The notes: generated by a model not told the origin, from the sequence alone. Shown: positions 24,963 through 38,370, numbered from the stretch's first letter. The stretch is 64,000 nucleotides of DNA from Catonia carolina (GCA_035578175.1 JAQMRL010000007.1:44025391-44089390), one strand, 5' to 3'. Translations and numbers: made by a program.

Positions 24963-26394
24963 GTAAGTACTTTCTGTCAGATTTTAGTTAATTTTAGTAA
25001 ATGTTTCATGAAATTCAACACTAATACAACCACCATTGGTATAATGTAGCACATGCTTTCACATCATAAGTTCATATTCCAGTCAATATGCGGTTAATCG
25101 ATACACTAAAGTATTTAGTTAATTAAGGAACCAATATGTGTATTTCTATTCAAATGGAGTCAGCACTCATTATTAAAATAATAACCTTTTCATTGGGCCT
25201 CCTCACTCAACACAGTAGAGACACTCATGAGATAATATAGTGTTACCGACAACTACTTTATGACTCAATTTGACAAAAATGTCTATTTTAAAACTCAAAT
25301 ACTTTTTGTTTTGTCTTTGATTGGCGGGACTCTGGGCAATGATCCAAGACCACCATTATTGGTCTGTCAAGAGACCCAGCTGAATTTCAGGTAAAATAGT
25401 ACTAAAAACATCTTTTGATATGTAGTATTTATTTTGAACGGTTTATAAAAGGTTTGATCCGAAATACATTTTTGTTCATTGAAGAAATTATGTAATATAT
25501 TGGATAAAATTTTGACACAGCGTAAATTCAATATGTGATTGAATGAACAAGGAACAATTAATGACAACTTAAACTGAAGAAAGCACGGATCAAGAAATTT
25601 CTCCATGTAAGTTAAATTTGTGACTGAAAGAAGCTGATCTGGAAAAGGTAAGTTCTGATAAAATTACAGGATGAAATTTAGAAGACAGTCATAGTGTATC
25701 CACACAAATATCTCAAAAAGTAAAGACAAGAAAATTTTCATCTATTATAGTTTGTACTCCAGTCAAGAAAAAATTATTTATGTTTCCTATGCCCTGAATA
25801 AAAATATTTACAAAAAGCCAAACTTAGAACCCAGAATTTTTACCGAAAGGAAACATAATAAATAGTCAAGATGATCACATGTAGAACGAAATAGATCAAC
25901 CTCATGTTCATAAACATACGAGTTGCACTGTGTCAAGAAAGAACCACAGAATTGCACACTGTTCTGTAAAACTCTTATGTTCTGAAAGATGAGCAGTTCA
26001 ATAACCTAGAAGATGCCAAAAATGCTGCCTGATGTAATGCTCAATTGACAATGAACGGTAAAAGGCTTATTATGTAGGGGGAAACAGTTCAACTTTAGAC
26101 CATTAATAAACAAATACCAACACAAAACATGGAATTACTGAGGCTTTCAAGAAGATTATTCAGGTCAAAGGACTGTCATCACGACAAACATAAAATTAAA
26201 GTCGTGAGCATTTGATATTCTTATGAATGCTTCCAAGGAATAAACTCGGCAGGAATAAACTCATCCACCAACTATCTAACTTTAAATGAGTAACATAAAA
26301 GCACTAAATATCAGTGCTCCCACAAATTGCTAGAGTCACCACAGGAAAAATGCTCAATTATTGTTCGGAATTCCTTCTTTTTTCTTTTTTTTAG
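24963..26394. other. K2P intron sequence, nothing recognised
   Basis: No repeat or coding signal recognised; the antisense reading at 25367-25606 shows no motif. Confidence 0.4.
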
Positions 26395-26622
26395 CACAAT
26401 GGAATGTCTGCACTCCAGAGACAGAAGAAAAGCTGCAACAAAGCAAACGTCACCAGCACCAACAGCAACAACAGCCGCCAAAAGATCTACAACTTCAAAC
26501 GACCAACCAAGAGGAAACGGTGCCTGATGACAAACATAGACATTCCCAACATTCAACAAGTTCAAAACATAATTCAAGGCCTTATTTATCTCCTCATTCA
26601 TCCACTAACTCTACCGGTCGAA
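26395..26622 (+). CDS. K2P potassium channel, exon f (Gln/His/Ser-rich loop)
   Basis: A long pyrimidine tract ending TTTTTTAG at 26394 precedes the exon, and the donor is CGAA|GTAAGC. The 228 bases are phase 1 in and phase 1 out. The protein starts AQWNVCTPETEEKLQQSKRH, runs through a short poly-Gln tract (HQHQQQQQPP), then a Ser/His-rich tail ending STNSTGR. Composition indicates a disordered cytoplasmic segment. An ATG-started reading in another frame (26404) and antisense ORFs over the same bases are shadows. Reading on past the donor to 26723 is intron read-through. Confidence 0.8.
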
Positions 26623-27867
26623 GTAAGCAGTTAGCACATCGTTGCACATTGTTATTACCTAGCGTTGATTGCACTACGAATCCGCTCATCCAAATCTGTT
26701 GGCACTCAAACTTAATTGGATGAAAAGAGTCAAGCAGACGCAATTCTTTTACCAGTAGACCTGTTACAACCCACTTTTTTGCTAATTTTTATTTATCCAC
26801 AAAAAGCTTGTTATCCTGCACGTAGCACCTTTTTTACAGATTATAATTTAGTCAACAGTGCAGAACTCAACTGAAAAAGTAAAGAAACCATTTTTTTACA
26901 CTTTTTACAGAAAACCACAAACTCTTATCAAAATAAGCATCAGTGAAAAAAGTTTAACAGAAAGACATTGTTTCATTTTTGCCCAAAAATTTACCCTGAA
27001 GTGCAAAGTAAGACAGACCATTTAGATTGTAGCTCTGTGAGCAGACAGATGGGTATGTAAACCAGAAAAACCAGAGACAGGTGAATTTTCACAAATGAAA
27101 TTTTTGGGCTCAAGGACCCTCAAATATGAAGATTCATCAAATTTTTGACATGGATATTTTCATGAAAAAATTATTTTTACAATGTGAAACAGTAACAAGT
27201 AAAATACATAAATAATACTGAGACAAGAATAGAAGGACAAAATTTTAGTGAAAAAGTAAGACTGGAAGGCTAATCAAAATCACTGAGTGAAATTTAATTG
27301 TCACTACCATATTTTTTTGAAAATGCTCAAATCAATAGACAATATTTACTTCCAAGAAATATGGTTCAGTAATTTTCAACTAGAAAATGATTAAAAAAAT
27401 GATTATCTTTATCAATATAAAAAAAGAAGGAACATGCACAGTCAAAACCAAATGTAACCTCATTTAATGTTTCAATCATAACATCTACTTCGATGTATCT
27501 CACTGAGCTCTGATATAAATGTGTCACTCATTAACACATTTTCCATCAAATCATATTATCTGATTTTGTGTGGGCATGTGTGTTTTTAGTTTAGTATTGT
27601 ACAGTATAAAACTACTTAATGGTAGTGTGGTGTTTGTACTTATTGTAATGTACGCATGTATACTCATAAAATGTTATTTTATATATTTTTTTTACTTTTC
27701 ATGTTGTTTCATGATATTAACATACTAGAGGCATTTTTCATTTTGCTTAAGATACTGATTTTCTTTTAGCTACAAATTTACTAGGCTTTAAGCTTTTATT
27801 TTGTTATAAGAAAATATCTTATTTTAAGTAGCCACAAAATTTGACTGCTGCTTTCCGCTGGATTTAT
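26623..27867. other. K2P intron sequence, nothing certain
   Basis: 27060-27180 has TTTTTGGGCTCAAGGACCCT and GACATGGATATTTTCATG, faintly like the HINE body, and may be a very old copy. Otherwise unassigned. Confidence 0.35.
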
Positions 27868-29037
<1,170 letters not shown>

Positions 29038-29382
29038 TCCTTTTGCTTTGAATTTGAATGAGGATGTTCAGTGATACTTTTTGTGAATGGTTGTCATCTG
29101 AACATCAAACAAAGTCACTTGCCCAGCCAATGTTAATTAGCAATTGCTACCAGCTGACTGATTGCTTAACTTCACAAACTCATGTGTACCTCAAGTGGAA
29201 AACCAGATAACTCCTGCATTTGAAATGATTTTTTTCAATTTTCAGTTATTGCATAATGAGCATTTTTTTAACTTCAGTGGTATTAAAGCTTTAAAAGACA
29301 TAATTTATTATGTAACAATGTGAACTATTTAATAAGGTAGCTTTTCTAAATTTAATCAAATGGATTCTTCAGTATCTTAAAG

Positions 29383-29487
29383 ATGACATTACACTGATGT
29401 CCAAAGAGATGTTGACAGCCCCCGCTGCAGCTGCTGCACAAAAGCTGGCAAATTACAATCCTCAATTTACAGATTACAACATGTTTT
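29383..29487 (+). CDS. K2P potassium channel, exon g (M2-M3 loop)
   Basis: The acceptor matters. The obvious CAG ending at 29372 would put an in-frame TAA three codons into the exon. Using the AAAG ending at 29382 keeps phase 1 and opens NDITLMSKEMLTAPAAAAAQ, continuing to FTDYNMF before a GTAAGG donor. The result is 105 bases, phase 1 in and out. The five-residue Ala run is unusual for this region. The alternating AG pair ten bases apart could produce a minor mRNA subject to decay. Confidence 0.75.
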
Positions 29488-30116
29488 GTAAGGTTTTTTG
29501 CAATAATTTATATGTTTCTATACGATTGAAAGGAAGCTTGGGAGAATAGTTCTACAATATAACTACATTTTGTATCACTATAAAATATATAAAGTAAAGT
29601 GTTGAATCTAGAAGAAAAAAGAAGAAAGCACCTTTTTATGCCACCACAAAAGAAAAAGAAGTACACCGATAACATTTTTCAACTGAACTGAATGAAACAG
29701 ATTCCTCAAGAACTACTTCAAGGGCAACAAATTAATTTTTAAGATTACATCGGAAGATAATTTTGCATCCTCTGAAATATTTTTCACATCCATTCCTGCT
29801 TACCACTTTCTACTTTTCCACCAATTTTAGTCATTAGCTATCTGTACAACCTTGCTCCAAATTCTTTCCTTCCAACAGATATTTAGAGAAGCACAACTTT
29901 TATTGTTTTTATTTTCCTTGACCCAGGCAAAATTTAAGTTTTTGTTTCTTTTTGTGCTCTTCAAGATAAAAAGCTAATGATTAAAAGTGACGTAGCATGT
30001 CTTTCTACATAGATAAATTTATGTTTGTTTTTCTTTTTGGTTAATTTTTTCAGTACAATATTACTAACTCAAATATTTCACTCATTTATAGAGAAAAAAT
30101 GTTATTTCCTTTCCAG

Positions 30117-30628
30117 ATCGAAGATATCAAGATCTACCGATTCCATCTGCAAGTCCAAGAATAATGAGTCCACTGGGTTTTACAGTACACAGACAGACTT
30201 ATGCAAGACGTCACCATGAACTAGACTATTACAGTGATTACGATTACTACTATGATTACTGTGAGGATAACACACCAAGTCAAATCAAGCCCGTTCCGAT
30301 ATGGCTGTGCGTGTTTCTCGTTGTCAGTTACATTATCGGTGGAGCATTTTTGTTTTCTGGTTGGGAAGGCTGGGGATTTCCAGATTCTGCATACTTTTGT
30401 TTTATTACACTCACCACAATCGGATTTGGTGACTTTGTGCCTGCTAAACGCGTCAATAAAAATAAAAATGCAGAAGTCAGTATCGCATTGTGCTCGTTGT
30501 ACTTATTGTTTGGAATCGCACTTTTGGCGATGAGTTTTAATCTTGTACAAGAAGAAGTGATCAGTAATGTGAAAAGAATCGCTTGCCATCTTGGAATTAT
30601 TAAAGATGACGATGAAGATGATGACTGA
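30117..30628 (+). CDS. K2P potassium channel, terminal exon h (M3, P2, M4, C-terminus)
   Basis: Acceptor TTTCCAG ends at 30116; TGA stop at 30626-30628. 512 bases complete the frame (2 + 169 codons + stop). Order: Arg/Pro linker, a Tyr/Asp-rich stretch (YYSDYDYYYDYCEDN), M3 (IWLCVFLVVSYIIGGAFLF), P2 helix, second filter TLTTIGFGD, M4 (ALCSLYLLFGIALLAMSF), then a short tail ending in an acidic DDDEDDD run. GWEGW before P2 and TIGFGDFVP are typical of K2P second pores. The cytoplasmic tail after M4 is only about 30 residues, so regulation through a long C-terminus, as in TREK channels, is unlikely. An internal ATG at 30164 is not the start. Confidence 0.95.
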
Positions 30629-30686
30629 CAGAAAGAGAAAAGTGATTGTTCCACCCCTTCATCTGAATGTTGACATAGCAAGAAGA

Positions 30687-30809
30687 AATAAAATATAAAC
30701 CGTGAAGAAATATCTCCACTAAACATTTCAGTTGGTCATGTTCAACAAATATCAGCATATAGATTGTATCTATGTTTTTGTTATTTCTATGTAAATATTC
30801 TAAAATAAA
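30687..30809 (+). terminator. K2P 3' UTR polyadenylation signals
   Basis: Two AATAAA hexamers, at 30687-30692 and 30804-30809, lie about 60 and 180 bases after the stop. Either could end the mRNA. The second is followed by a GT-containing stretch (TTGATTTATTACAAGTGTT) and looks the better poly(A) site. Confidence 0.6.
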
Positions 30810-31627
30810 ATTTTGATTTATTACAAGTGTTAAATGCGTGTATGACGAATATCAAACTGTTTCCATAAAGTTCACCTCATAATTCACAGTTAAAGTCATT
30901 TTATGGGAACAGCTTCATCAGTGCTGCAACAGAAATAAATCTCATCTCAAATTTTAACAGCTCTTCCTGTACAAAAATATCTATCTGTGAACAGTTGTTC
31001 TAAACCAATGCTCAGTTCAAATAATGAACTTAAACTGTCACAATATTACGTCCAGTCAAATAAATGGTATGTAAATTCTTTCATGAACCCTGACTGAATC
31101 TATTTTCAGACTTGATTCATGAAAGAGTTCTTAACACCATTTCTTTCCTGAGCATCAGAACCAAATGAAAACATGTTTATTTCACCAAGTGAAACATTGT
31201 GACGACTCAAGTGCAGATCAGTAATAAGAACAAAAAATTCACTGGAAGTTTTATTTTTGTAACCAAGAATAATAACAATCTAACCATTTTCAACAACGGG
31301 TCTCCAAAAGTGCACAGTTTTAGTTGATTTTAACCACACCAGACAGTATGAGAGACCAAGATTTTTTTATTAACCAAACTTTTGTGAAAGAATCTTCAGT
31401 CAAAATTTAACCACTTTGGTGAATTTAGAATGAGGATGGGACAGAGGATAATAAAGAGGAGAAAATAAAATTGAAGAATACTGATTTTTCTTTTTGTTTA
31501 CTACATCCAGGAGACTCCAATAAGGGAATACAGGACAAGTATTAAATCAAGATAGAAAATTATAAGTATAAATATTAACACTATATTCATACAATTAATT
31601 ACTTACCAAAATTCATTTATTGCCTTT

Positions 31628-31668
31628 GATAACTGTGAGGATAACACACCAAGTCAAATCAAGCCCGT
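31628..31668 (+). repeat. Duplicated fragment of K2P exon h
   Basis: 41 bases match exon h 30254-30294 with a single difference (TTACTG versus TAACTG), running through GTGAGGATAACACACCAAGT. It lies 1.0 kb after the stop, directly beside the 3' end of a LINE fragment. Confidence 0.8.
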
Positions 31669-32110
31669 GCTATAGCTTACTAACTTACTTGCTTCAATAA
31701 ACATGTCATCTAATAATTGTTACCAAATAATAGTTCACAGTTTACCTCAAAATTTACTTAGAAATTATAAGTTTACCACCAACAACTCTAGTTAATTCCT
31801 CACACTATACTCTAACTATATAAGACCGAAACCATTCAAGTTCTACGTCTGTAACATCTTAAGACTCCATGATCAACACTATCGAAAACGTTACTTAGAT
31901 TTAAAAACGTCTTTCACATGGTTTTCATTATACATACTTTTAACTAACTGGCTTAAACACAAATTTTTCAATTCAATAAAAGAAATTTTTCTTTTATTAC
32001 CATACATTTTTGCCAACCAACCGATTTGTTTACAGTATTTTGCTGGTATCCAGATACACATAGGACTCAACCTGAACACAAACCAGTATTTATTTTACAA
32101 ACCTCCAGGC
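31669..32110 (-). mobile_element. Jockey-like LINE fragment
   Basis: Minus strand matches the LINE at 18600-20130 (TGTTGATCATGGAGTCTT and GTAGAACTTGAATGG segments). The 3' side matches 14340-14420 and 20410-20480. A fragment of its upstream part, with CCAGACACATGTAGGACTCA in the copy, recurs at 34040-34110. Confidence 0.6.
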
Positions 32111-32193
32111 ACCCAGTTATCTAACAAAGTCACCCGTTTAACTGCTGTAACTTAAATTTGACTAAACAAGCTGCATGAATGCAAAACAAACAA

Positions 32194-33112
32194 AAATATG
32201 GTGTGAAACACTCACACGACTTTTTCTTGCCAATGCAAATAATGAACAATATAACCTAACGTTAGTAATAGAACATTAGAAATGAACAAAATACTAACCT
32301 TAAAAAACATAACCTTATTTTAATCATGAGTGAAAGACACAAAATGAAAATCGACTTCTGTTTGGCTTAAAAATACCGAAAATCACTCTTTCACGCTAAA
32401 CTAGGGTCTGTAGAGAAAAATGCTCTAAATAAAAGTTGTAGATCTTTTAATTTCCTATAAATTTTATTATATACACTTTTGTCATAAAACACATACTAAG
32501 GCTGAAATATTTAAAAAATCGATTTTTTACTCGTTTTAGTGAGAAAAAACAGAATATCGCTAATTACTGCTTAACTAAGCGTTATACAAAAAAATGAGTG
32601 AAATAAAAGTTGTAGGATTTTAAATTCTCTGGAACTTTTATTATGTACATTTTTGCGCTAAAATGCATATTGAAGTCGCAATCTTAAAAAAATGATTTTT
32701 TTACGTGAAAACAGCCTTCAAGAATTACAGCAGACATGGTGCCTACACTATCTTGTAAAGCATAAAAAATTTAGTAAACGAGGCGATTTTTAAAAAAATC
32801 TTAGGAGCTGTTTAAGAGAAAATCGCAAAAAAAGTGAAAAATTACACAAATAAACTACTACTTCCGGTTGACCGATTTTAATGAAAAAGTTCGTTTCGGG
32901 TCCAGTAGTGGTATCTAACTTAAGTTTCACGTTTCAAGTTCGTACGATGTTCTGTTCTTGAGATATTCTGTTCACACACACCAATTGCTAAAAACATGTT
33001 TTTGGATTCAAGGGGTCTGAAAACGTGTAGATTCGGTGAAAACTCAATTTCAAAAAATCGACATGAAAACAATACTTTCCTTCCTATATATTCATATAGG
33101 CAAGAGAAAGTA
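32194..33112 (-). mobile_element. HINE/Helentron-like repeat, copy 4
   Basis: Reverse orientation: ATGGTGTGAAACACTCACAC at left, GGCAAGAGAAAGT at right. The microsatellite has collapsed to CACACACA at 32973-32981. Confidence 0.75.
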
Positions 33113-33432
33113 ATAAGAAAAAAATTCAGTCGGTGAAGATAATAAGAAGTAAGAGATAAGTAAGAGATGAAATAAAGATAAGTCTCATCGCTTCAATTTT
33201 ACATAAGAACTTAAAATTAAAATCGTAGATCCTTCTCGCATAGTTCGCTCTGAATCACAAAAGAATCTGCTTACAGTTGAACTACAACTGCTACAACAAC
33301 CCAGTTTTAAATGTGTAACAATAAAACACTAGAACTATATCCGTATACTCTTCTTATCCCCTTCGTGACATCACATTTTTTACTCAATCGCACCAAAATG
33401 TTTTTTAGCCACAAATCTATAGTTATAAACAT

Positions 33433-33945
33433 CATTTCTATTTCATATAATGAATTTATATAATAATTTCACCAACCTTCTTTTTAAACTGCGTCACCTT
33501 TATTTTTATTCTTACTTACACGTGTTTCAGTGGATCCACCATCATTAGAGTAAATAAAAAAATTGAAACTAAAAAAATTGTTATCTCACTTATTTAAAAT
33601 TTACAGAAGATGATACATCTTCAGTCATTTGTATAAAACAGTTTTATACAAATGACTGAAGATGTATCATCTGTAAATTTTAAATAAGTGTATAAAACAG
33701 TGTAAATAAGTATAAAACAGTTTTATACAAATGACTGAAGATGTATCATCTTCTGTAAATTTTAAATAAGTGAGATAACAATTATTTTAGTTTCAATTTT
33801 TTTATTTACTCTGATGATGGTGGATCCACCAAAACACGTGTAAGTAAAGAATAAAAATAAAAGATGATTTAGTTTAAAAAGAAGGTTGGTGAAATTATTG
33901 TATAAATTCATTACATGAAATAGAAATAATTCAAACTGCAGGATG
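33433..33945. mobile_element. Foldback element with ~210-base inverted arms
   Basis: The left arm (33433-33645) and right arm (about 33735-33945) are reverse complements with few differences: TTTCACCAACCTTC at left, GAAGGTTGGTGAAA at right; GTGGATCCACCATCAT in both. The centre has an additional overlapping copy of ACAAATGACTGAAGATGTAT, so it folds into a compound cruciform. Single-arm relatives lie at 37560-37800 and 55480-55640. Confidence 0.8.
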
Positions 33946-34039
33946 CATTATAAAGATTTATTTATAAACATCAATTTATAGTTATGCCAATTTATAGGCA
34001 TAACAAACTTAACTGTGAGTAAAATGTGAAGGGTATATA

Positions 34040-34110
34040 TTTTATTGGCATCCAGACACATGTAGGACTCACCCTCAACACAAACCAATATTTATTTAAC
34101 AGAGCTTTAC
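34040..34110 (-). repeat. LINE fragment repeated from 32036-32100
   Basis: GGCATCCAGACACATGTAGG and AACACAAACCAATATTTATT are near-identical to the 32.04-kb segment. Confidence 0.6.
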
Positions 34111-35290
34111 GTAGAAATATGATTCTTTATCTATCCTACTTTTTGTAAAATTCACTCTCGCTCCAATTACTCAGATAACACTTAACAAATTTCATTTGAG
34201 CAACAATTTTTGAGGGAGAAAAAAACAGATAAGTCATTTTTACAATTTATTTATTATCTCTCAATACATTTAAAAATATTACAATTAATTTTAATAATAC
34301 TACATCAGTACATAAATCCAATTTAAATAAAATTGTAACATTATATAATACTTATAAAAAGATACATTATATTTTGAGAACAGCAAAAATTTAACATCGG
34401 TTAATATGGAATGTTTAAAACAAGTAGGAATATAATGTTAACATTCAAACATTGATGCGATAAGAACTTCATTAGATCCCACTATCATTGGTCATTTGGA
34501 TAACCTGAATCTAATAAAAATGATTCACTTGTCTTTTACATAATAACAATTAATTATATAAATAAATACTTAAACCAAGCTGTACATTTACCATCAGTAT
34601 AGTACAACAGTTAATTGTCACCAATTATATATGTTGAACAATAAAACAATTGCGAGAATTGATCTACAAATAAATAAATGCATATGGAATGGTGGGTTGA
34701 TGAAAAGAACACAAAATTAAATCACTTGGAAATAGTAACGATCTATACCTTAGATATTTAAAACTTAATAACTTTTGGTCAATTTACACAGAAATTCTAT
34801 TCTATTCAACTTCAAAATATCCTATATAATGAAATTCCTTCGCTTTCATAGTAGGCTTATAAGAGATTTCACAAAAGTCACTAAGTCAAAATGTCATGTG
34901 AAAGAAATCTACTGGTCTGTTGTTTTCTTCAGATAATAGAGCCTGTTTGTTTTTTAAGGTAAATTTTTAGGGAAAATTAATAATAAGAATGAATAGTTTA
35001 TTGTAAAGGGTAGTTATATTTACTTAATCAGATTTTTAAATTTCATGTTTCTTTAACAGAAATTTCAACATAACATTGAACATCGATTTTAAGAAACAAT
35101 AAATACAAAGTTTTTAAGCCAAGGGTGCACAATGGAGTAACAAAATATTAAAACTTATAAATTGATTTCTCAACAAAATTGTTATTTGAGCTGTATTTTG
35201 ATGGTGTGATAATTCTAATACCACAGCTACAGAACTTTAGTTAAACTGCTAACGCTGAAATGGTGATTTCAACGGTATATTTATCATAAT
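34111..35290. other. No gene seen; possible SMIM15 3' region
   Basis: AT-rich with no ORF or repeat recognised. It could include 3'-UTR of the minus-strand SMIM15-like gene, but no poly(A) site can be chosen. Confidence 0.3.
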
Positions 35291-35317
35291 ATAACATGGA
35301 TGGCAGCTATAAAATCA

Positions 35318-35440
35318 AATTTGCATCATACAAAAGACTTAAGGTCATTCACTTGCATTATACTAAAAGACTTAAGGTCATTCATTTGTATCATACAAAA
35401 GAGATAAGGTCATTAATTTTAATCATACAAGAGGTCTCCA
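35318..35440. repeat. Short tandem repeat, ~33-base unit, three copies
   Basis: CAAAAGACTTAAGGTCATTC, then CTAAAAGACTTAAGGTCATT, then CAAAAGAGATAAGGTCATTA follow at 33-35 base spacing. The ORF over it (35296-35565) is a by-product. Confidence 0.75.
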
Positions 35441-35987
35441 ATTATGGTTTGAGGAACCCACGAAAGGCAGGGAAGAGAATAAAACAAGAAAACATATCAG
35501 TCAGAACTGAGTACCAAGGCCAGACTTTAAGGGCCTTCGTGAAAATTAAAAACAGAAGAGGATAAATAGAAAAAAAAAACATAAACATTTAGAAAAGTAT
35601 GAAACATCGCTTTATGTAAAGAATAATGAGCTCGAATGATAAACGAAAATAATGACACATAAAAATATATTTTTAGAATATGGTGGGCCAAATCTATATG
35701 TAAGACAACTGATTACATCTTATAAGACAACTGTAACAATTTATACAAGACAATTGTATACATCTTATCACTTCTTGTAAACAAAAAGGATCAATTAAAA
35801 AATGTTTGAAAATCAGTGGCTCAATCTTGCCCATTGACTGTTCTAGTACCATTAAAAACATTTCATTCTAAATTACAATATTAAGAAAATAATGTATTCG
35901 CAAGTAGAACAAGCAGCCTTAGATGTGAATTGCAGAAGTTACATGTCACTGACATTGTTTCCTCATTCGTAAAAGTATTACTAATAC

Positions 35988-36560
35988 AGGAGGCCCAGGA
36001 TAATCCAAACTAATAAAATCTGTGGCTGTTTGAATTATCAAGGGTTCAATTTAAAGAAACAGGATAGAGTAGCAAAGGGAATATTGGAAGCCAAAATAAG
36101 TCCCATAACTCTTTCTATTTTTATGCATTATTATGGTATTGATAAAAAAATTTTTTTAATTAATTTTACTACGATTTCTTCAACAAAAAATCAGTGATTT
36201 TTTATGTTTTTTGAAGTTAATGATTTTTCTACTGTGTCTTTTTGTATTAGAGCCAACAAAAGTAGTTTGTGCGGTGGAATGTCATTCTCTGTTGCCCACT
36301 GAATACAAATATTAAAACATTTAATTGCAGCTTCGTGTTTTATGCTCTTCACGCCTAATTCAATTTCATCATCATCGTACTACATTTTATTTTCATCGAA
36401 CCCTTGTCGTACTGTTTCAATGTGATCATCAGTTTTCAGTTGGAAACATTCTTTTCCGTCTGTATTAATCAATTTGATAAGAGACACAGCACCTTCCTTT
36501 TCTTTTTCTTGGGAGTTCGGATTTAACAGGGTTCGGATTATCTAGGTTAAACAGTATTAT
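35988..36560 (-). mobile_element. Pogo/Tigger-like transposon remnant
   Basis: Minus strand 36500-36210 reads EGAVSLIKLINTD, then SIKHEAAIKCFNICIQWATE and LLLLALIQKDTVEK, the C-terminal region of Tigger/jerky-type transposases. The ends contain CAGGATAATCCAAAC (left) and GTTCGGATTATCTAGGTT (right), of the usual Tigger terminal type. In-frame stops are present. Confidence 0.5.
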
Positions 36561-36811
36561 CAAGAACAGATTAAAGAATAAAGTGCAACGGTTTACAAAT
36601 GAACACCAATCAGTTTTTACAACCCACTAATAAGGTATAATATACCTTATTCCACTGAACTGCATATTATGCAGTTATGTGGTGGAAATTTTTTAATTGT
36701 CATCTATCATTTTCCATTGTCCGTCAATCACACCCAGATGTCAGAAACTACAAGAGATAGCAACAAACAGTTTTTGGATTTGTAATCTACACAAAAAGTT
36801 AGAGGGCCTGA

Positions 36812-37065
36812 ATTGGGTTTGAAGTTACGGTTTTGACCGGAAGTGGCCCAAAACTGGAAGTCAAGAATTAAAAGTCAAAATTTGGAAACAAAAATAGTAT
36901 CACTCGATTCCTCTTAAAGAGTAGATACAGAAATCATTGAGTCTGAAGTTCCGGCTTTGACCGGAAGTGGCCCAAAACCGGAAGTCAAGAAATCAAAGTC
37001 GGAATTTGGAAACAAAAAGAGTGTCATTCGATTCCTCTTAAGAGTAGATACAGAAATCACTGATG
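36812..37065. repeat. Two tandem ~126-base units
   Basis: GACCGGAAGTGGCCCAAAAC, then AAGTC..GGAAACAAAAA, then CGATTCCTCTTAA occur twice at about 126-base spacing with roughly ten differences. The ORF at 36914-37123 arises from it. Confidence 0.8.
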
Positions 37066-37559
37066 TTTTTTGCCATAAGTGAAGGGTAAGCCTTTTTAAA
37101 AATTGCCACCAGCCATGAGACACATCATCTCATGAAAGGATTTTTTTAAATTTATTGATCAAGTGACTCAATAAATGCTTCTGGTTGTGAAACAAACATT
37201 TACTTATTACTTAACTCGGATCAATTTGACGACAAACCACAAAAAATTACTGTTCCCATTATTCCCGAACAAATTTTGTTATCTAAACTATTTATTATTC
37301 AATTAAATAAATATATGAAATAACTACTTCATAATAATGTGCGTGATATGTTCATAACAACAGACATCATCCATAATATGTGTCATATGGTATGACACAT
37401 TTTTCTAAACAAAACTCAACCTGAGTAAACCTCCATTTACTAGTTCTGAGAAGTCTGAATTGTAGATGATAAAATTCATAAAAATATATAACAATCTATT
37501 CTGAAAATTCTAGGATGTCCTAAATACAATCAGAGTTAAAACACAAAATATTTAATTTT

Positions 37560-37800
37560 TCAATGACCAGTCACAACTGCTATATCACTTGTTTTTTACC
37601 TATTCTTATACAATCCAACTTTTTACCGACATGTTTTGGTGTATTCATCATCATCAGAGTACAGAAAATTGAAACTAAACTTTTAAAATTTATTAAAATT
37701 TTCAGATGTTGTATCTTCATATTGTATTGTTACGACAGAATTAAATATAGGCTGCACAAAGCGTTATAAAGATTTACTTAAAAATTAAAACAAAATTTTT
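37560..37800. repeat. Single arm related to the 33.4-33.9-kb foldback element
   Basis: ACATGTTTTGGTGTATTCAT, CATCATCAGAGTACAG and AATTGAAACTAAACTTTT parallel the foldback arm and 55540-55600. Confidence 0.5.
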
Positions 37801-38159
37801 ATATTCAGTTAAGATTTATCATACGATGCAGTATGATCTAGTTTTTTGATGCAACAAAAACAGATTTTCATTTATCAGATAGAGTAAAAGTAATTTCAAA
37901 CAGATATTATTTCTTTTATTGATTTATTTCTAACCAAGGGCAAAAATTTATCCCAGCAATACATCTAGAACTGCCAACTTTGTGTGCTTATAGAAACTGT
38001 CATACTTGATTTCTCTACTTTTTCATCCTCAAAACACCCTCTTCAATCATAGCATTCGCTACTACTCTCATCACCATTATCCAAACCTTCAAAAAATTGT
38101 AGAATTTCTTTAGCTTTTGAAGGATTTTACACCTTTTCAATTTTATTTTTAAATAAAAT

Positions 38160-38370
38160 TTATTTTTTAAGAAACACAATAGACAGCAGACTAACTTTGA
38201 AGCAGCACATAGAAAATCTGAATGTAGCCACATCGAACTCTGTAAGAAAGTTTCTCCACATGTGAAACATATTTTCAGTAAAAATGTTGATAAGATTGTA
38301 TCACAAATGTATCAGCAGCAAAGTAAAGTATGGGACTAGATGTTGGGAAGAGCACACCAAGAAATACAAC
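38160..38370 (+). mobile_element. LINE reverse-transcriptase fragment
   Basis: Plus strand: IDSRLTLKQHIENLN, then a thumb-like stretch and LYHKCISSKVKYGTRCWEEH, matching the LDxxLxFxxHIE...LY...xYG pattern of jockey-type RT. It has an internal stop. Confidence 0.5.

Noticed and set aside
26311..26601. 96-codon minus-strand ORF
   Set aside because: Antisense shadow of K2P exon f, which has splice signals and consistent phase.
30328..30726. 132-codon minus-strand ORF
   Set aside because: Antisense to the clearly coding K2P terminal exon.
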